Positions 17,267 through 26,414 of a stretch of 64,000 nt of DNA are shown here, in pieces. Position numbers and translations under genes: made by a program. The stretch is from an uncultured Pseudomonadota bacterium. GTDB taxonomy: Bacteria; Bdellovibrionota_B; Oligoflexia; Oligoflexales; CAIYRB01. Each line of letters begins with the position of its first letter. Position 1 is the stretch's first letter. Location: the NCBI GenBank assembly GCA_903915625.1, contig CAIWTN010000185.1, forward strand, positions 1 to 64,000, read 5' to 3'. The notes under the pieces were generated by a model. The model was not told where the DNA came from. It ran no database searches and worked only from the letters and a program-made list of their open reading frames with translations.

Positions 17267-18571
17267 TCAATCTAGCTTCACTGCTAAACCCCGATTTAGG
17301 AATTCCATCATCTCTACCTCTGCATCTAGATCCTTGAGAAGATGAAACATCCCTGCGAGCTTGCGATTGAGGAAAAAGAGCTGATGTGGTGGGGCGGAAA
17401 AACGCACACTAAGTGCGAACTTAGTTGCCAGTTCTCGAACTTCTCGCAGCCACTCGTCATTACGGTACCGAAAAGGCTGACGTTCGGGCTGCATCATCCA
17501 AGTCACCTTCTCAACAAGCGCTCGGAAGTAAGCCACCGTCTCCGCGGATTCCTGCCGCGAAAGATAGCCCTGGGCGAATGTTAACTCCATGACCTGATCA
17601 AAATCTCCGGCGACGATTCTATCGAGAATCTGACGAAGTTCACGACGGAATTCCACAGAGAATGTATTGGTGGCGCCAAAGTCTAATAAAACTAACTCAC
17701 CCTCAATTGGGCGGTACAAAAAATTACCAAAATTAGGATCTGTCTGCATGATGCCATTTGTCAGCAGCTCATCAATTAAAAGATTGATGATAAGTCGCGC
17801 AAATCTATCGACATCCTCACGACTCGGCTGTGTTTTGACCCAGTCACTAAGTCTACGCCCCTCCTCGAAGGACATACACAACACACGTTGCGTCGAATAA
17901 TCATGGTAAATTGACGGCACAATGTATTTTGAGCCAGCTAAAGCCTTGCGGTAAGCGTCCACATTAGCTGCTTCGATTTGATAATCAGCCTCCCGTTTTA
18001 AACCAGATGCGATCTCAGTAAAGATTGGCTCCATGTCGACCGTCTTACCGCGCATCTGGATACCCAAATTCACAATGCGGCGGATCACAGCCAAATCCGA
18101 ATCTATACTCTTTGAGACACCCGGAAACTGGACCTTAACGGCCACCGGTCGACCATTCAAAACGGCCTTGTGGACTTGCCCAATCGAAGCCGCCGCGATC
18201 GGTTCTGGCGTGAGTTCCTCAAGAGACGATAATTTTTCCGCTCCGAGTTCGCGACTCAGAATGAATCGCACCTGATCGAATGGCATAAAGGTGCTACTAT
18301 CGTGGAGCTGCCTCAATATCGCCAAAATCTCAGGGGGCAACATATCACTGAATTCAAGGCTGATGAGCTGGCCAGCTTTCATTGCCGCACCCTTGAGCTG
18401 GCTTAAAGTAGCAACGAGCTCCTCAGTCTGGCGAATCCTATTAGCGAGCTTAGAATCTTCACTTATAAGACGATTTGCAACCTCACGGGCGGCAATCTTG
18501 GCGCCAGAAAAGAAGAGGCGGCTGGTCCGCGCGACAATACTCTTCGGGATTTTACCGCGACGATCACCCAT
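17267..18571 (-). CDS. ABC1/AarF/UbiB-family atypical kinase
   Basis: 434 aa from ATG 18571, better placed than the track's TTG 18604. The ABC1 family signature KxGQ is present as MKAGQLISLEF near residue 80. Kinase-like parts follow: AAASIGQVHKAVL (Ala-rich loop), PVAVKVQFPGV with the lysine, the READYQIEAANVDAYR segment, the catalytic-loop TDPNFGNFLY, and VLLDFGAT (DFG). Members support ubiquinone synthesis or lipid homeostasis as ATPases. A role in quinone synthesis is possible but no ubi or men gene is close. Confidence 0.88.
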   Translation of the reverse strand: MGDRRGKIPKSIVARTSRLFFSGAKIAAREVANRLISEDSKLANRIRQTEELVATLSQLKGAAMKAGQLISLEFSDMLPPEILAILRQLHDSSTFMPFDQVRFILSRELGAEKLSSLEELTPEPIAAASIGQVHKAVLNGRPVAVKVQFPGVSKSIDSDLAVIRRIVNLGIQMRGKTVDMEPIFTEIASGLKREADYQIEAANVDAYRKALAGSKYIVPSIYHDYSTQRVLCMSFEEGRRLSDWVKTQPSREDVDRFARLIINLLIDELLTNGIMQTDPNFGNFLYRPIEGELVLLDFGATNTFSVEFRRELRQILDRIVAGDFDQVMELTFAQGYLSRQESAETVAYFRALVEKVTWMMQPERQPFRYRNDEWLREVRELATKFALSVRFSAPPHQLFFLNRKLAGMFHLLKDLDAEVEMMEFLNRGLAVKLD

Positions 18572-18612
18572 GAGTTGTCTCTTTATGCTCAGATCTAATG
18601 TCAAAGCATAAT

Positions 18613-18655
18613 AAAAAAAGGCCGCTACAGGAAGTCACATTCCCATAGCGGCGCC
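18613..18655 (-). terminator. Terminator of the modular lipoprotein gene
   Basis: The inverted repeat GCCGCTA (18621-18627) and TAGCGGC (18646-18652) is followed on the minus strand by CCTTTTTTTATTATG. It lies just after the stop of the lipoprotein gene and before the ABC1 gene. Confidence 0.85.
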
Positions 18656-18667
18656 TTTAAAGAGATC

Positions 18668-20263
18668 TTACTTAGTAATAGCGCCCTGAACAGTAGCCGA
18701 ACCGAGGCCACCGGCGGCCGGATCCATCACTGTGAGGACTGGAGTGCCCGATGCGCTGTCTTTATAATAAAGTGAGGCTTGTGTCGCACCGACTGCCAAA
18801 TTAAAAGCAGTCATGCTGGTGGAACAAGTGGCATCGGCATAGAACGTACCAGTTGCCGAGCTTGAGCGGACATTTAGCAACCGAAGTTCAGAGAACGAAG
18901 CCTGGCCGCCAACAGCGTCTTGAACGAGGATCAGAAGTGGCGCACAGCTATTCGCTGCTGCAGGCGAGACTGACCAGGACATTTTGGCTGGCATTGCTGA
19001 AGCAGGCTCAACTACTGCGCCCATCACGATCGAAGCGGGAGCCAGACTAGCATTCGGACTTGTCACTGAGAGCGTAGGTGCCCCAGCAGCGGAGTCTTTG
19101 TAATACACTGTCAGGTCGGTTGCTCCCTGAGAGAGAGATGCGACCGAAGCAGCAGCATCGGTACAGGCACTGTCTAAGTGGAAACTACCCGTTGCAGCGC
19201 TTGATGCGAAGCTCAAAGTAGCCACAGCAGCAAGTGGAGCTGGTGCATTAGTGTCGTCTTGGGTCTGAACTTTAACGGCGGTACAGACTCCAGGAGCAGC
19301 AATCGGCAAGCTACCTAGAAATGCTAACTTACTGGCCCCGTTCACAACATTGATGGAGATGCCACCAGTAGTGACCGGCTGCATCACAATGTTAGCTACT
19401 GTAACTTGACTAGCAGTAATAGTCACAGTGCTTGAGCCCTGCTGCAATGGGATGCCATTGGCATCTTCCCAAAGTACCAACAGTGTGTAAGAGCCAACCG
19501 GAATATTATTAAAGTTCAGAGTCTCTGACGTTTTGTATGGCTGCTGAACATTTAGCACGACGCATGATGGGTCAGCTGGGACGTAGCCACCACCAGTCGA
19601 GTTCACCGCAGATCCTGGATCGGTTGACGGTGCTGGAGCTGGAGCAGGGGCTGGGTCGATGGGAGTAGGTGTAGGAGCCACTGGCGCAGGTGCCGGGGCT
19701 GGTGCGGGCGCCGGGGTAGGCTCTGGAGCCGGCGCAACCGGAGCCGGAGCCGGAGTATTATAGTAGTTGTTAGTGGTTGTGGTGGTAGTGACGTTGTTCG
19801 TGATGTTAACGTTCGCTGTATAGTTACCAGAGCCGAGCGAAGCCAAACCGAACAGCTTAGCTAATACCTGGTCCAAAATACCAGACTGACCAAACATTCC
19901 TATGATGTACCAACCACCAGTTTGGCGCCCTTGATGATGCCCACCTGTGAGCTGCAAAGCTGGGCTCCCGCTGGATGTCCCTCCACCGTTACCCGTGGTC
20001 ATTGTAATTTGGGGCGGCTCAAACTGCGCCGCTGGAACTGGCTTCTTGCAACGTGCTTCGTCAAGAAGAACGATTTGAATCTGACTTACATTTCCTGGCG
20101 CGACTGCTTCGCTTAACGACAGCGTACCACCCGGACCAGACTTCCGGTTACCAGACGCTTGCCCATCTTTTCGTACTAACGGTTGACATGCAGCCATAGC
20201 CGTCAATATCGCTAGAAGCTGAGCCCGGCGAAGCTGAGAGGAGGCACTAGACTTAAATCTCAT
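18668..20263 (-). CDS. Large modular lipoprotein with Pro-Ala linker and two C-terminal repeats
   Basis: 531 aa from ATG 20263, with AAGGG upstream. The N-terminus is a lipoprotein signal with lipobox LTAMAAC, so the protein is anchored in the envelope. A Thr/Asn-rich stretch is followed by about 65 residues of Pro-Ala repeats (PAPAPAPAPAPV), a likely rigid spacer. After a domain with SYTLLVLWEDANG there are two similar C-terminal modules, each with ATGSF or ATGTF, a Cys, a hydrophobic strand, YYKDSA.G.P and a valine-rich end. I do not recognise the family; the layout suits a surface or periplasm-spanning protein. It has its own terminator. Confidence 0.8.
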   Translation of the reverse strand: MRFKSSASSQLRRAQLLAILTAMAACQPLVRKDGQASGNRKSGPGGTLSLSEAVAPGNVSQIQIVLLDEARCKKPVPAAQFEPPQITMTTGNGGGTSSGSPALQLTGGHHQGRQTGGWYIIGMFGQSGILDQVLAKLFGLASLGSGNYTANVNITNNVTTTTTTNNYYNTPAPAPVAPAPEPTPAPAPAPAPAPVAPTPTPIDPAPAPAPAPSTDPGSAVNSTGGGYVPADPSCVVLNVQQPYKTSETLNFNNIPVGSYTLLVLWEDANGIPLQQGSSTVTITASQVTVANIVMQPVTTGGISINVVNGASKLAFLGSLPIAAPGVCTAVKVQTQDDTNAPAPLAAVATLSFASSAATGSFHLDSACTDAAASVASLSQGATDLTVYYKDSAAGAPTLSVTSPNASLAPASIVMGAVVEPASAMPAKMSWSVSPAAANSCAPLLILVQDAVGGQASFSELRLLNVRSSSATGTFYADATCSTSMTAFNLAVGATQASLYYKDSASGTPVLTVMDPAAGGLGSATVQGAITK

Positions 20264-20477
20264 GAACAGCCCTTTCCAAGTAGAGAACAATAGGATCTCC
20301 CAGAACAACAGGAGCGCGTTCGTATCGGCATTTTTGGCCTAAAACTTTAGAAAATTCCGATAGAATTCAGAAATCATTGGAAATTACCGCCGATCAAAAG
20401 AATGCTCCCACACACCAGGGTGCCCAGATTTCATACAAAATGTTTAATTTTCGAACAAAAAATTCACAGTAGCCAGT

Positions 20478-21731
20478 CTATTGCGAACGGATCGCTTTGA
20501 TAGGTACGGTAAACGCAGCTTTACATGCCGGATACAAACCGGCGACGAGACTCATAATCATCAGCCCACTCGCGACAGAAATCGCCTGCTTCACACTCAG
20601 TCGGCAACCCACCAACTGATCCATTGCAACCACTGTTTTGTCACGCTGCTCACCGATGAACGCTGATAAATCTAAGCCAACATTATGTAAATAGTAGTAG
20701 ATGGGAGTAGCCGCAATAGCGCCGATCACTAAACCGATCACGCCTAATATAAACCCCTCCCAAGCCACCATAAAAATGATATTTCCTGGCGACATGCCCG
20801 TAGCCAGCATAATTCCGAACTCTCTGCGTCGTTCGATGATATTGAGCATCATCGCATTTAAAATGCCCGTTGATATAATGACCGCAGCAAAAATCAAAAG
20901 CATCGTGTTTAGAGTGGCATCAATATCGATAGTCTGCGCCACTTCTGGAAAGCTCTCACGCCAGAAAGCAACATGTGCCTTGGCAACTGCGGATCCAGAA
21001 ATCTTCTTTTTAACAGCAGTCACGAGATCTTTAGACACGGTTTCCGGCGCTGAATAAAGAGCTAAAAAAGACGCCTCATTGGGTTCGTAACCAAGCGTCC
21101 TTTGTAGTAGCGTAATCGGCAAAATTGCTACATGCCCATCCAACTCGGGACTACCAGTGTGAAAAATCCCGCCAACGTGTACGATATTCGAGACTATTTG
21201 TCCCTGCGCATCGGTAGTGGTGAACACCATCTTATGACCTATCTTCAGTCCCAATTGATTTGCCAACGCAGACCCAACCAGACAGTCGTCACTGACCCCT
21301 TGCTGAATTTTTACCCCACTTGAAATCGCACTGATCATCAAATTATTAGTCGCGGTTTCAAAACGAGGGTCGACCCCCAAAAGTCTAGCCCCAGTGCTAT
21401 TCTTCGCCGTATAAACCACTGCTGCCGCAGACACTCGCGGACTAACTTCCTGAATCCCTCGAATCTGCTTCAGAGATTTTAATGTCTTATCGTCGAATTG
21501 AATTCTACTAGAGGGCGTTGGATCCGCCAGGTAACCAGGTTGACTCACATTCACGATTCCGTAGCCACTCATGGCTGCGCTGGCAATCAATCGATCGTAT
21601 GTGCTCTGGCGAGTCCCAATCAAAACCATTGCCACACAAGCACCCATAGCCACAGATAAGGCAGTGGTCAGAGTTCTTCTGGGGTTGCGGCGAATGTTTC
21701 GAGTGCCAATACGAATGATCTCAGCTATCAA
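20478..21731 (-). CDS. ABC transporter permease, FtsX/MacB type (second permease)
   Basis: 417 aa from TTG 21731, which has AGGAG seven bases upstream; the track start at 21800 overlaps the previous gene and lacks support. It has an N-terminal transmembrane helix (IRIGTRNIRRNPRRTLTTALSVAMG), a large periplasmic MacB_PCD-like part, and a C-terminal FtsX-like region with three helices (ERRREFGIMLATGMSPGNI is the typical cytoplasmic loop). Such permeases move lipoproteins or other envelope lipids. Overall about the same size as the preceding permease, so the two may form a heterodimer. No ATPase gene is adjacent. Confidence 0.88.
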   Translation of the reverse strand: MIAEIIRIGTRNIRRNPRRTLTTALSVAMGACVAMVLIGTRQSTYDRLIASAAMSGYGIVNVSQPGYLADPTPSSRIQFDDKTLKSLKQIRGIQEVSPRVSAAAVVYTAKNSTGARLLGVDPRFETATNNLMISAISSGVKIQQGVSDDCLVGSALANQLGLKIGHKMVFTTTDAQGQIVSNIVHVGGIFHTGSPELDGHVAILPITLLQRTLGYEPNEASFLALYSAPETVSKDLVTAVKKKISGSAVAKAHVAFWRESFPEVAQTIDIDATLNTMLLIFAAVIISTGILNAMMLNIIERRREFGIMLATGMSPGNIIFMVAWEGFILGVIGLVIGAIAATPIYYYLHNVGLDLSAFIGEQRDKTVVAMDQLVGCRLSVKQAISVASGLMIMSLVAGLYPACKAAFTVPIKAIRSQ

Positions 21732-21753
21732 AGGGCAGCTCCTGCCAAGTAAT

Positions 21754-22986
21754 TCACCGCGGAGCAAGTGCCTGAGAAGGCTGCATCCGCGCGGCATCAA
21801 GTCCGGGGTATAGGCTAAATAAATTTAGAGATATAAACATAACTACAATGGGTGTCAGGATCTCCCCCCAACCTAGCCGGGCATACAAAATTGGCTGCAT
21901 AGTGATACCAGCCATGGCCCAGTGGTCAAAAAACCAACGAAGATCCAGGCCGTTCCGAGACAGCAGTAAGGCTATGGGAATGCCAAGGGCCCAGGCTGCT
22001 ATGCTGTTGAAAAGCCCTAACCAGCTAGACTCTGCAAGAATCAAAGTTAAAATCTGCCCTGGAGTCATCCCTAGTGCTGTCATCGTGCCGAACTCAGTCA
22101 GCCGATTATAGATAGACATAAATCCAATGTTTATGATGAGTCCGCCAAGCGATAAATAAACAAAACAAAAAATAAACTTAGATGATATGGCGAGAATATC
22201 GAGCATTTTCGCCAAAATCGGCTTAACTTGGCGCCAGGACAACACTTCAACAGAGGGTCCCAATGCGGGAGCTATTCTCGATAATCGTTGCCTGACTTTT
22301 TCCAGCGGTTCGCCAATATTAAGCCGCTTAAGCGCGACCTCATGGACACCGTGTTCCATATGATAGTACTGCTGAAATGCTGCAAGCGACATAAAGACAC
22401 CGCGCTCATCTATGTCACTACTAGCTGGTAGCAAAATGCCGCGAACACGAAATAAAGCATTTGCAGCTGCTCCGTCCGCAGCCTGAGTCAGTAGTACTAG
22501 TTCCTGTCCAATTTTGACATGAAGCCTACGGGCCAGGACACGCCCAATGACTACGTCCTTTGGAGATGATTGTTCAAGCCACTTACCCTTGCTGAGGTGT
22601 CGATCAATTTCCGTTACTTTGGGCTCCGCATCCAGATCGACCGCGCGAATCTGCACACCGGTCGATTGATTTCCTATTGCAGCAAGTCCAAAACCGTATA
22701 GCCTCGGTGCCGCAGCCAACCCAATTGACTTCAGCTTCTGCTGCCAAGCCTCTGTATATGGCATCGTTGTATAAAGATCCGGACTATTGACATACCCGGC
22801 TGCATGCAACTGCAACTCACCTACATCAAGATCAGTCGCGGACCGCGTCAGCAGATCTCCCAGGCCTGTGTTAAGACACCCCCAGACCAGCATGATCGCG
22901 GTAATAAGCCCAACGCCGCCAACTTGCAACACTGTGCGCAATCTTGAGCGACCCAAATTTCTTAGTGCAAAAAGGCCTAAATTCAT
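21754..22986 (-). CDS. ABC transporter permease, FtsX/MacB type (first permease)
   Basis: 410 aa, ATG 22986, 18 bases after the LolA-like gene. Layout is MacB-like: first helix in RNLGRSRLRTVLQVGGVGLITAIMLVWG, a periplasmic domain of about 220 residues, then three helices with the loop YNRLTEFGTMTALGMTPGQI. Together with the following permease and the preceding LolA-like protein it forms a three-gene operon that resembles lipid or lipoprotein export systems. The required ATPase is not present in this window. Confidence 0.88.
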   Translation of the reverse strand: MNLGLFALRNLGRSRLRTVLQVGGVGLITAIMLVWGCLNTGLGDLLTRSATDLDVGELQLHAAGYVNSPDLYTTMPYTEAWQQKLKSIGLAAAPRLYGFGLAAIGNQSTGVQIRAVDLDAEPKVTEIDRHLSKGKWLEQSSPKDVVIGRVLARRLHVKIGQELVLLTQAADGAAANALFRVRGILLPASSDIDERGVFMSLAAFQQYYHMEHGVHEVALKRLNIGEPLEKVRQRLSRIAPALGPSVEVLSWRQVKPILAKMLDILAISSKFIFCFVYLSLGGLIINIGFMSIYNRLTEFGTMTALGMTPGQILTLILAESSWLGLFNSIAAWALGIPIALLLSRNGLDLRWFFDHWAMAGITMQPILYARLGWGEILTPIVVMFISLNLFSLYPGLDAARMQPSQALAPR

Positions 22987-23004
22987 CTCGAGATTAGCCC
23001 CGCT

Positions 23005-23838
23005 TTAAAGGGATTTAAGTTGCTCGAGGGAGAAAAAATTGCCATCGAATTTGACACCGTGTCGTATCGACTCATAGACGAGCTCTGTATGTTCGCCCGG
23101 CAAATCAGTCGGGGTCACCATGATGCGCGATGGGACCATCCGACCGCCCAACTTCTTAAGATCGGTGAAAGTCAAAGTCCGCACCTTAGCCCCGCGATCG
23201 TCGTAGTAAACTTGGGACTGCGGTATCTTGCGTTCTTTTTCCACGATCATCCTGACTTTAGACCAAACCACTGCTGAATTTCGCTTAGGGACTAAATCGA
23301 TGGTCCAGATAGTAGCTGAGCCCTTCTTTTTCACTTCAATAATCTTGCCATCATAATCACGCTCAAAATAAGCTGAGCGCACTAAATCATCGTTTGAAAA
23401 ATGACTACCCATCCAGCTGGCGCTACGAAGTGCAGCACTCACTTTCACTGTGCGATCGACATTCGGTAAGTAGTTGTACATATCCGACGCAAGACGGAGC
23501 GTGACAGTGCCCTTCTCGGACGGTGGATAATTAATTTTGATCATCGCCTTGTCCGAACCTGACGTCCAGTAGGTCAGTTTCAAAGTCCGTTCATAGTGAG
23601 ATGTCTTTACCGACATACTCATATCAGCAGATGATTTAGCAGAGAACCAAAGCTTATCTACCCCGCTAAGCACCTTGCCTAACTCTTCATTATCGGCTTT
23701 TGTTGGTTTTCCACCATCAGCCGCCATCCCCATAGACGTAGTAAACACGAAAACTAACGCGCACCAAGCCTGCGTTAGCCGCAGAAAAACTACGCTGCGG
23801 ACAGGGCCAAACCATGTGATTTTTCTTTTTATTGTCAT
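23005..23838 (-). CDS. LolA-like outer-membrane lipoprotein-sorting protein
   Basis: 277 aa. An N-terminal signal region of about 40 residues (LVFVFTTSMGMAADG) precedes a LolA/LppX-type beta-sheet domain of the group annotated as outer membrane lipoprotein-sorting protein; typical parts are RTLKLTYWTSGSDKAMIKI, LPNVDRTVKV, SNDDLVRSAYFERDYDGKI and GGRMVPSRIMV. It probably carries a lipid or lipoprotein across the periplasm. It is the first gene of the operon with two permeases, and diverges from the outer-membrane protein at 23959. The ATG has no clear ribosome site; a start a few codons downstream is possible. Confidence 0.85.
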   Translation of the reverse strand: MTIKRKITWFGPVRSVVFLRLTQAWCALVFVFTTSMGMAADGGKPTKADNEELGKVLSGVDKLWFSAKSSADMSMSVKTSHYERTLKLTYWTSGSDKAMIKINYPPSEKGTVTLRLASDMYNYLPNVDRTVKVSAALRSASWMGSHFSNDDLVRSAYFERDYDGKIIEVKKKGSATIWTIDLVPKRNSAVVWSKVRMIVEKERKIPQSQVYYDDRGAKVRTLTFTDLKKLGGRMVPSRIMVTPTDLPGEHTELVYESIRHGVKFDGNFFSLEQLKSL

Positions 23839-23958
23839 AAACTACCGATATAGAAGCTTTCTTAATACAATAAGGGATTCTCGGTCGAATCACAACATTT
23901 GTGGTTCAATAAACAGTCGAGAGCATTTCGCAGAAGTGTGGAAAAAGGCGAGGCAAAG

Positions 23959-25203
23959 ATGGAGCGAAAAGCTCGAATTTCTTGGGCGATAACTGCGGCA
24001 TCTGCCTTTTCACCAAACATCGCTTTGGCGCGTAGCTCCGTCGACCAGCAGCTCAGCTTGCGGACTTTTTCAGCCTATTTAGAAAGCCCGAAAAGCGATA
24101 AGGATCTTTATCCCAGCGCCTCAGACGTGAATCAACAGGTGATCTTCCGCGATAGCATAAAGATCAAAGCCACGAATGCCGTCCGCTTTGAATTCAACTT
24201 CTATAATCTACTCATTGGGGCGTCATCTAAAGACTCCCTGGTTCAGACCCTATTAAACTCTGTCGATGAATCCAATCGCACAGCAGCCCTTGAGCGGCAT
24301 TGGCACAACAGCGCCAACGCGGATGCTTACCTAACTGTTGACCGACTAAACATGAGCTTAAAACTTGGACACGCCGATCTCACAATAGGTCGATTTCCCA
24401 TAAATTTATCAACCATGTTTGTGTTTGTGCCAAATGACTTCTTCGCCCCTTTTCGTGCGTTTGATTATTATCGAGAGTTCAAACCTGGGGTTGATGGATT
24501 TCGGCTGGATTATGGTATTGGTAAGCGTGGTCAAATCTCCCTCCTCGGAGTCGCTGGCTTTCAAACAACCGGAGTCACCAGTCGAACGAGCAGCGAAAAT
24601 CAACCATCTAGAAACTTCTCTTCCGAGAACGCCTCAGCACTAATACGAGGAGCCTACACGATCAAGCGCATCGAAATAGGCCTCCTTGGCGGCAAAGTTG
24701 GACCTAGCTTACTGGGAGGCCTAACTATGCAGGGTGAATTAGGCAGCGTCGGTATCCGAGCTGAAGGCAACCAAAGATCCAATCAACTAACCAAACAAAA
24801 CATCTTCGTGGGTGGTATCGGTGCCGATTATAGGCTGACTGGAAAAATATCGCTTCAGGCGGAGCAGTACTTCAATGGTGGTGGATTTCAACAAGCAAGC
24901 CAATTAACTGAACAAGAAAACGCCGTAAGCACACCGACGTTACTTCTTGGGCGTAATTACACAGGTATCATTGCACTTTATGACATAAATGGTCTGCTCA
25001 ACCTTAAAACTCTATTGATTTTAAATGACAGCGATAGATCACTGCTGGGTAATATGTATTTGACATACTCAGTGGCTTCGAACGCTCAGCTAGTCGTAGC
25101 GCTCATGTCACCCCGCGGCAGAACACCCGATGCCGGAATTCCGCAAACTGAATTCGGACTTTATCCGAGCGTACTGTCTGTGCAGACTGCTATCTATTTT
25201 TAA
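23959..25203 (+). CDS. Outer-membrane beta-barrel protein, function unknown
   Basis: 414 aa from ATG 23959 (GAGG upstream), which gives a clean signal peptide MERKARISWAITAASAFSPNIALA. The mature part has alternating strands throughout, features such as LKLGHADLTIGRFPINLS and SVGIRAEGNQRSN, and ends in SVQTAIYF with a terminal Phe, the usual signal for the BAM machine. It looks like a porin-like barrel but I cannot assign a family. It is divergent from the LolA-like/permease operon, so it could be the outer-membrane partner or receiver of that system. Confidence 0.75.
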   Translation: MERKARISWAITAASAFSPNIALARSSVDQQLSLRTFSAYLESPKSDKDLYPSASDVNQQVIFRDSIKIKATNAVRFEFNFYNLLIGASSKDSLVQTLLNSVDESNRTAALERHWHNSANADAYLTVDRLNMSLKLGHADLTIGRFPINLSTMFVFVPNDFFAPFRAFDYYREFKPGVDGFRLDYGIGKRGQISLLGVAGFQTTGVTSRTSSENQPSRNFSSENASALIRGAYTIKRIEIGLLGGKVGPSLLGGLTMQGELGSVGIRAEGNQRSNQLTKQNIFVGGIGADYRLTGKISLQAEQYFNGGGFQQASQLTEQENAVSTPTLLLGRNYTGIIALYDINGLLNLKTLLILNDSDRSLLGNMYLTYSVASNAQLVVALMSPRGRTPDAGIPQTEFGLYPSVLSVQTAIYF

Positions 25204-25213
25204 TAGCTTTCAG

Positions 25214-26149
25214 TCACTTAGTGCTCTGACTGTACATAAACTTAACGAGGCTTGATGCAATGTTTTTCACTGCATCTTTAACCTTAGCCGCCTGGCCTTT
25301 ATCTTGAGCTGAAATTTTCGCAACCATAACTTGATACCCGGTCCCGTCAACATCAAGACCAGCTGTCAAAATTTGATAGTTTGTCACAGTCTCATACGAC
25401 TTCTGCAAACTCGAAGTATACATGAATAGACCCTCGCCGAGATCATAGTGATCCTGTCGGTAAACGTAGCGAGTGTTGACCGTGGCTAAACCTGCTTTTG
25501 CACTCGAAGGAGAGTCAATAGTCCATCCGCGACTCCAACCTTTATCGTTATTGCTGGCAGCTGGAGTGACCGATACATTCCCAGGCTTTCTACCTTGAGC
25601 TGTGATTCTCTCCCTCTCCGTATTCTGGTCCCCGTCACGGGGCGCTACACTCTCAAAGTGGCTAGCAATGGTAATCGGCATTTTAATCGCAACGGCGAAA
25701 AATGCATTGACGATTCCACCACTGTTGGTGATGTCCGAGACTTGGTAAAGCTGCGGTTCACCTGAACCAGAATAGGCGTTAGATATAAGCGTGTTTACGA
25801 AAAAAGTATTCGCTACCTTACCTGCACAAATCGCATCGTATAGCGGGGATAACTTTTGGCCGGCAGCCTGAGTATCGGCAGCAGCTGCACACCATGCCGT
25901 AGGGGGCGCGGCTTTGGCACTAGGGGGTGCCGCAACTGGTATGGTCAGAGGGGCCTTGCAAAGGCCATCTTCACAGGCATTCCCTTCGTTGTCTTCTTTG
26001 GGCTGCTCGACCGCCGTTTTTTTAGCTTTCTTGGTGGCATCGGCGCCGCTGCGGCTTGACGACTGCGCCTGTGGCTCGCTGCTGCAAGCCGCCAACAGCC
26101 CCGTTAGGATTACGCTGTGGACGTATAAATAGGCAATTCTCTTCGACAT
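25214..26149 (-). CDS. Hypothetical lipoprotein
   Basis: 311 aa from ATG 26149; the track start 14 codons upstream would spoil the signal. The N-terminus ends in the lipobox LTGLLAAC near residue 20. A low-complexity Ser/Lys/Ala linker follows, then a Cys-containing segment (ACEDGLCKAP ... WCAAAAD ... DAICAG) and a C-terminal domain with IVNAFFAVAIKMPITIASHFE and DVDGTGYQVMVAKIS. I do not recognise the family. Convergent with the barrel gene, ten bases apart. Confidence 0.7.
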   Translation of the reverse strand: MSKRIAYLYVHSVILTGLLAACSSEPQAQSSSRSGADATKKAKKTAVEQPKEDNEGNACEDGLCKAPLTIPVAAPPSAKAAPPTAWCAAAADTQAAGQKLSPLYDAICAGKVANTFFVNTLISNAYSGSGEPQLYQVSDITNSGGIVNAFFAVAIKMPITIASHFESVAPRDGDQNTERERITAQGRKPGNVSVTPAASNNDKGWSRGWTIDSPSSAKAGLATVNTRYVYRQDHYDLGEGLFMYTSSLQKSYETVTNYQILTAGLDVDGTGYQVMVAKISAQDKGQAAKVKDAVKNIASSLVKFMYSQSTK

Positions 26150-26265
26150 CTCTAAGTTTTCCCCTCGCCTTCGACAAGCTCCTTTACGCACACATCCAGC
26201 ATGTCGGACTGACTAGGGGGAAACTTGAGTAGAAAACGAATTCAACGTTAAATCGTTATTTTCCC

Positions 26266-26294
26266 TTGCCTTAGGGGAATCGCTCCATTATGGT
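26266..26294 (+). promoter_or_regulatory. Sigma-70-type promoter of tRNA-Leu
   Basis: TTGCCT (26266-26271) and TATGGT (26289-26294) are separated by 17 bases. The tRNA begins 33 bases after the -10 box. Each box matches consensus at four of six positions. Confidence 0.5.
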
Positions 26295-26327
26295 TCTGGC
26301 CCTAGCCAACGGCGTTAAGTGTCGATT

Positions 26328-26414
26328 GCGAGCGTGTTGGAATTGGTAGACAAGCCGGTCTCAGAAGCCGGTGCCCGCAAGGGTGTGGAGGTTCAAGTCC
26401 TCTCGCTCGCACCA
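26328..26414 (+). tRNA. tRNA-Leu (CAG anticodon)
   Basis: The acceptor stem GCGAGCG pairs with CGCTCGC (26404-26410), followed by A73 and encoded CCA. The anticodon stem CCGGT/GCCGG encloses CTCAGAA, giving CAG. A long variable arm (TGCCCGCAAGGGTG) and a T-loop TTCAAGT fit leucine tRNA. Its 3' end overlaps the 3' end of the antisense HAD gene. Confidence 0.96.

Noticed and set aside
19600-19760. Repetitive DNA considered as a repeat array or CRISPR
   Set aside because: The repeats are irregular Pro and Ala codons encoding the PAPAPA linker of the lipoprotein; there are no regular repeats with unique spacers.
25211-25232. Inverted repeat CAGTCA...TGACTG between convergent genes as a terminator
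   Set aside because: Only six base pairs, no T-tract, and it overlaps the stop codon of the lipoprotein gene.
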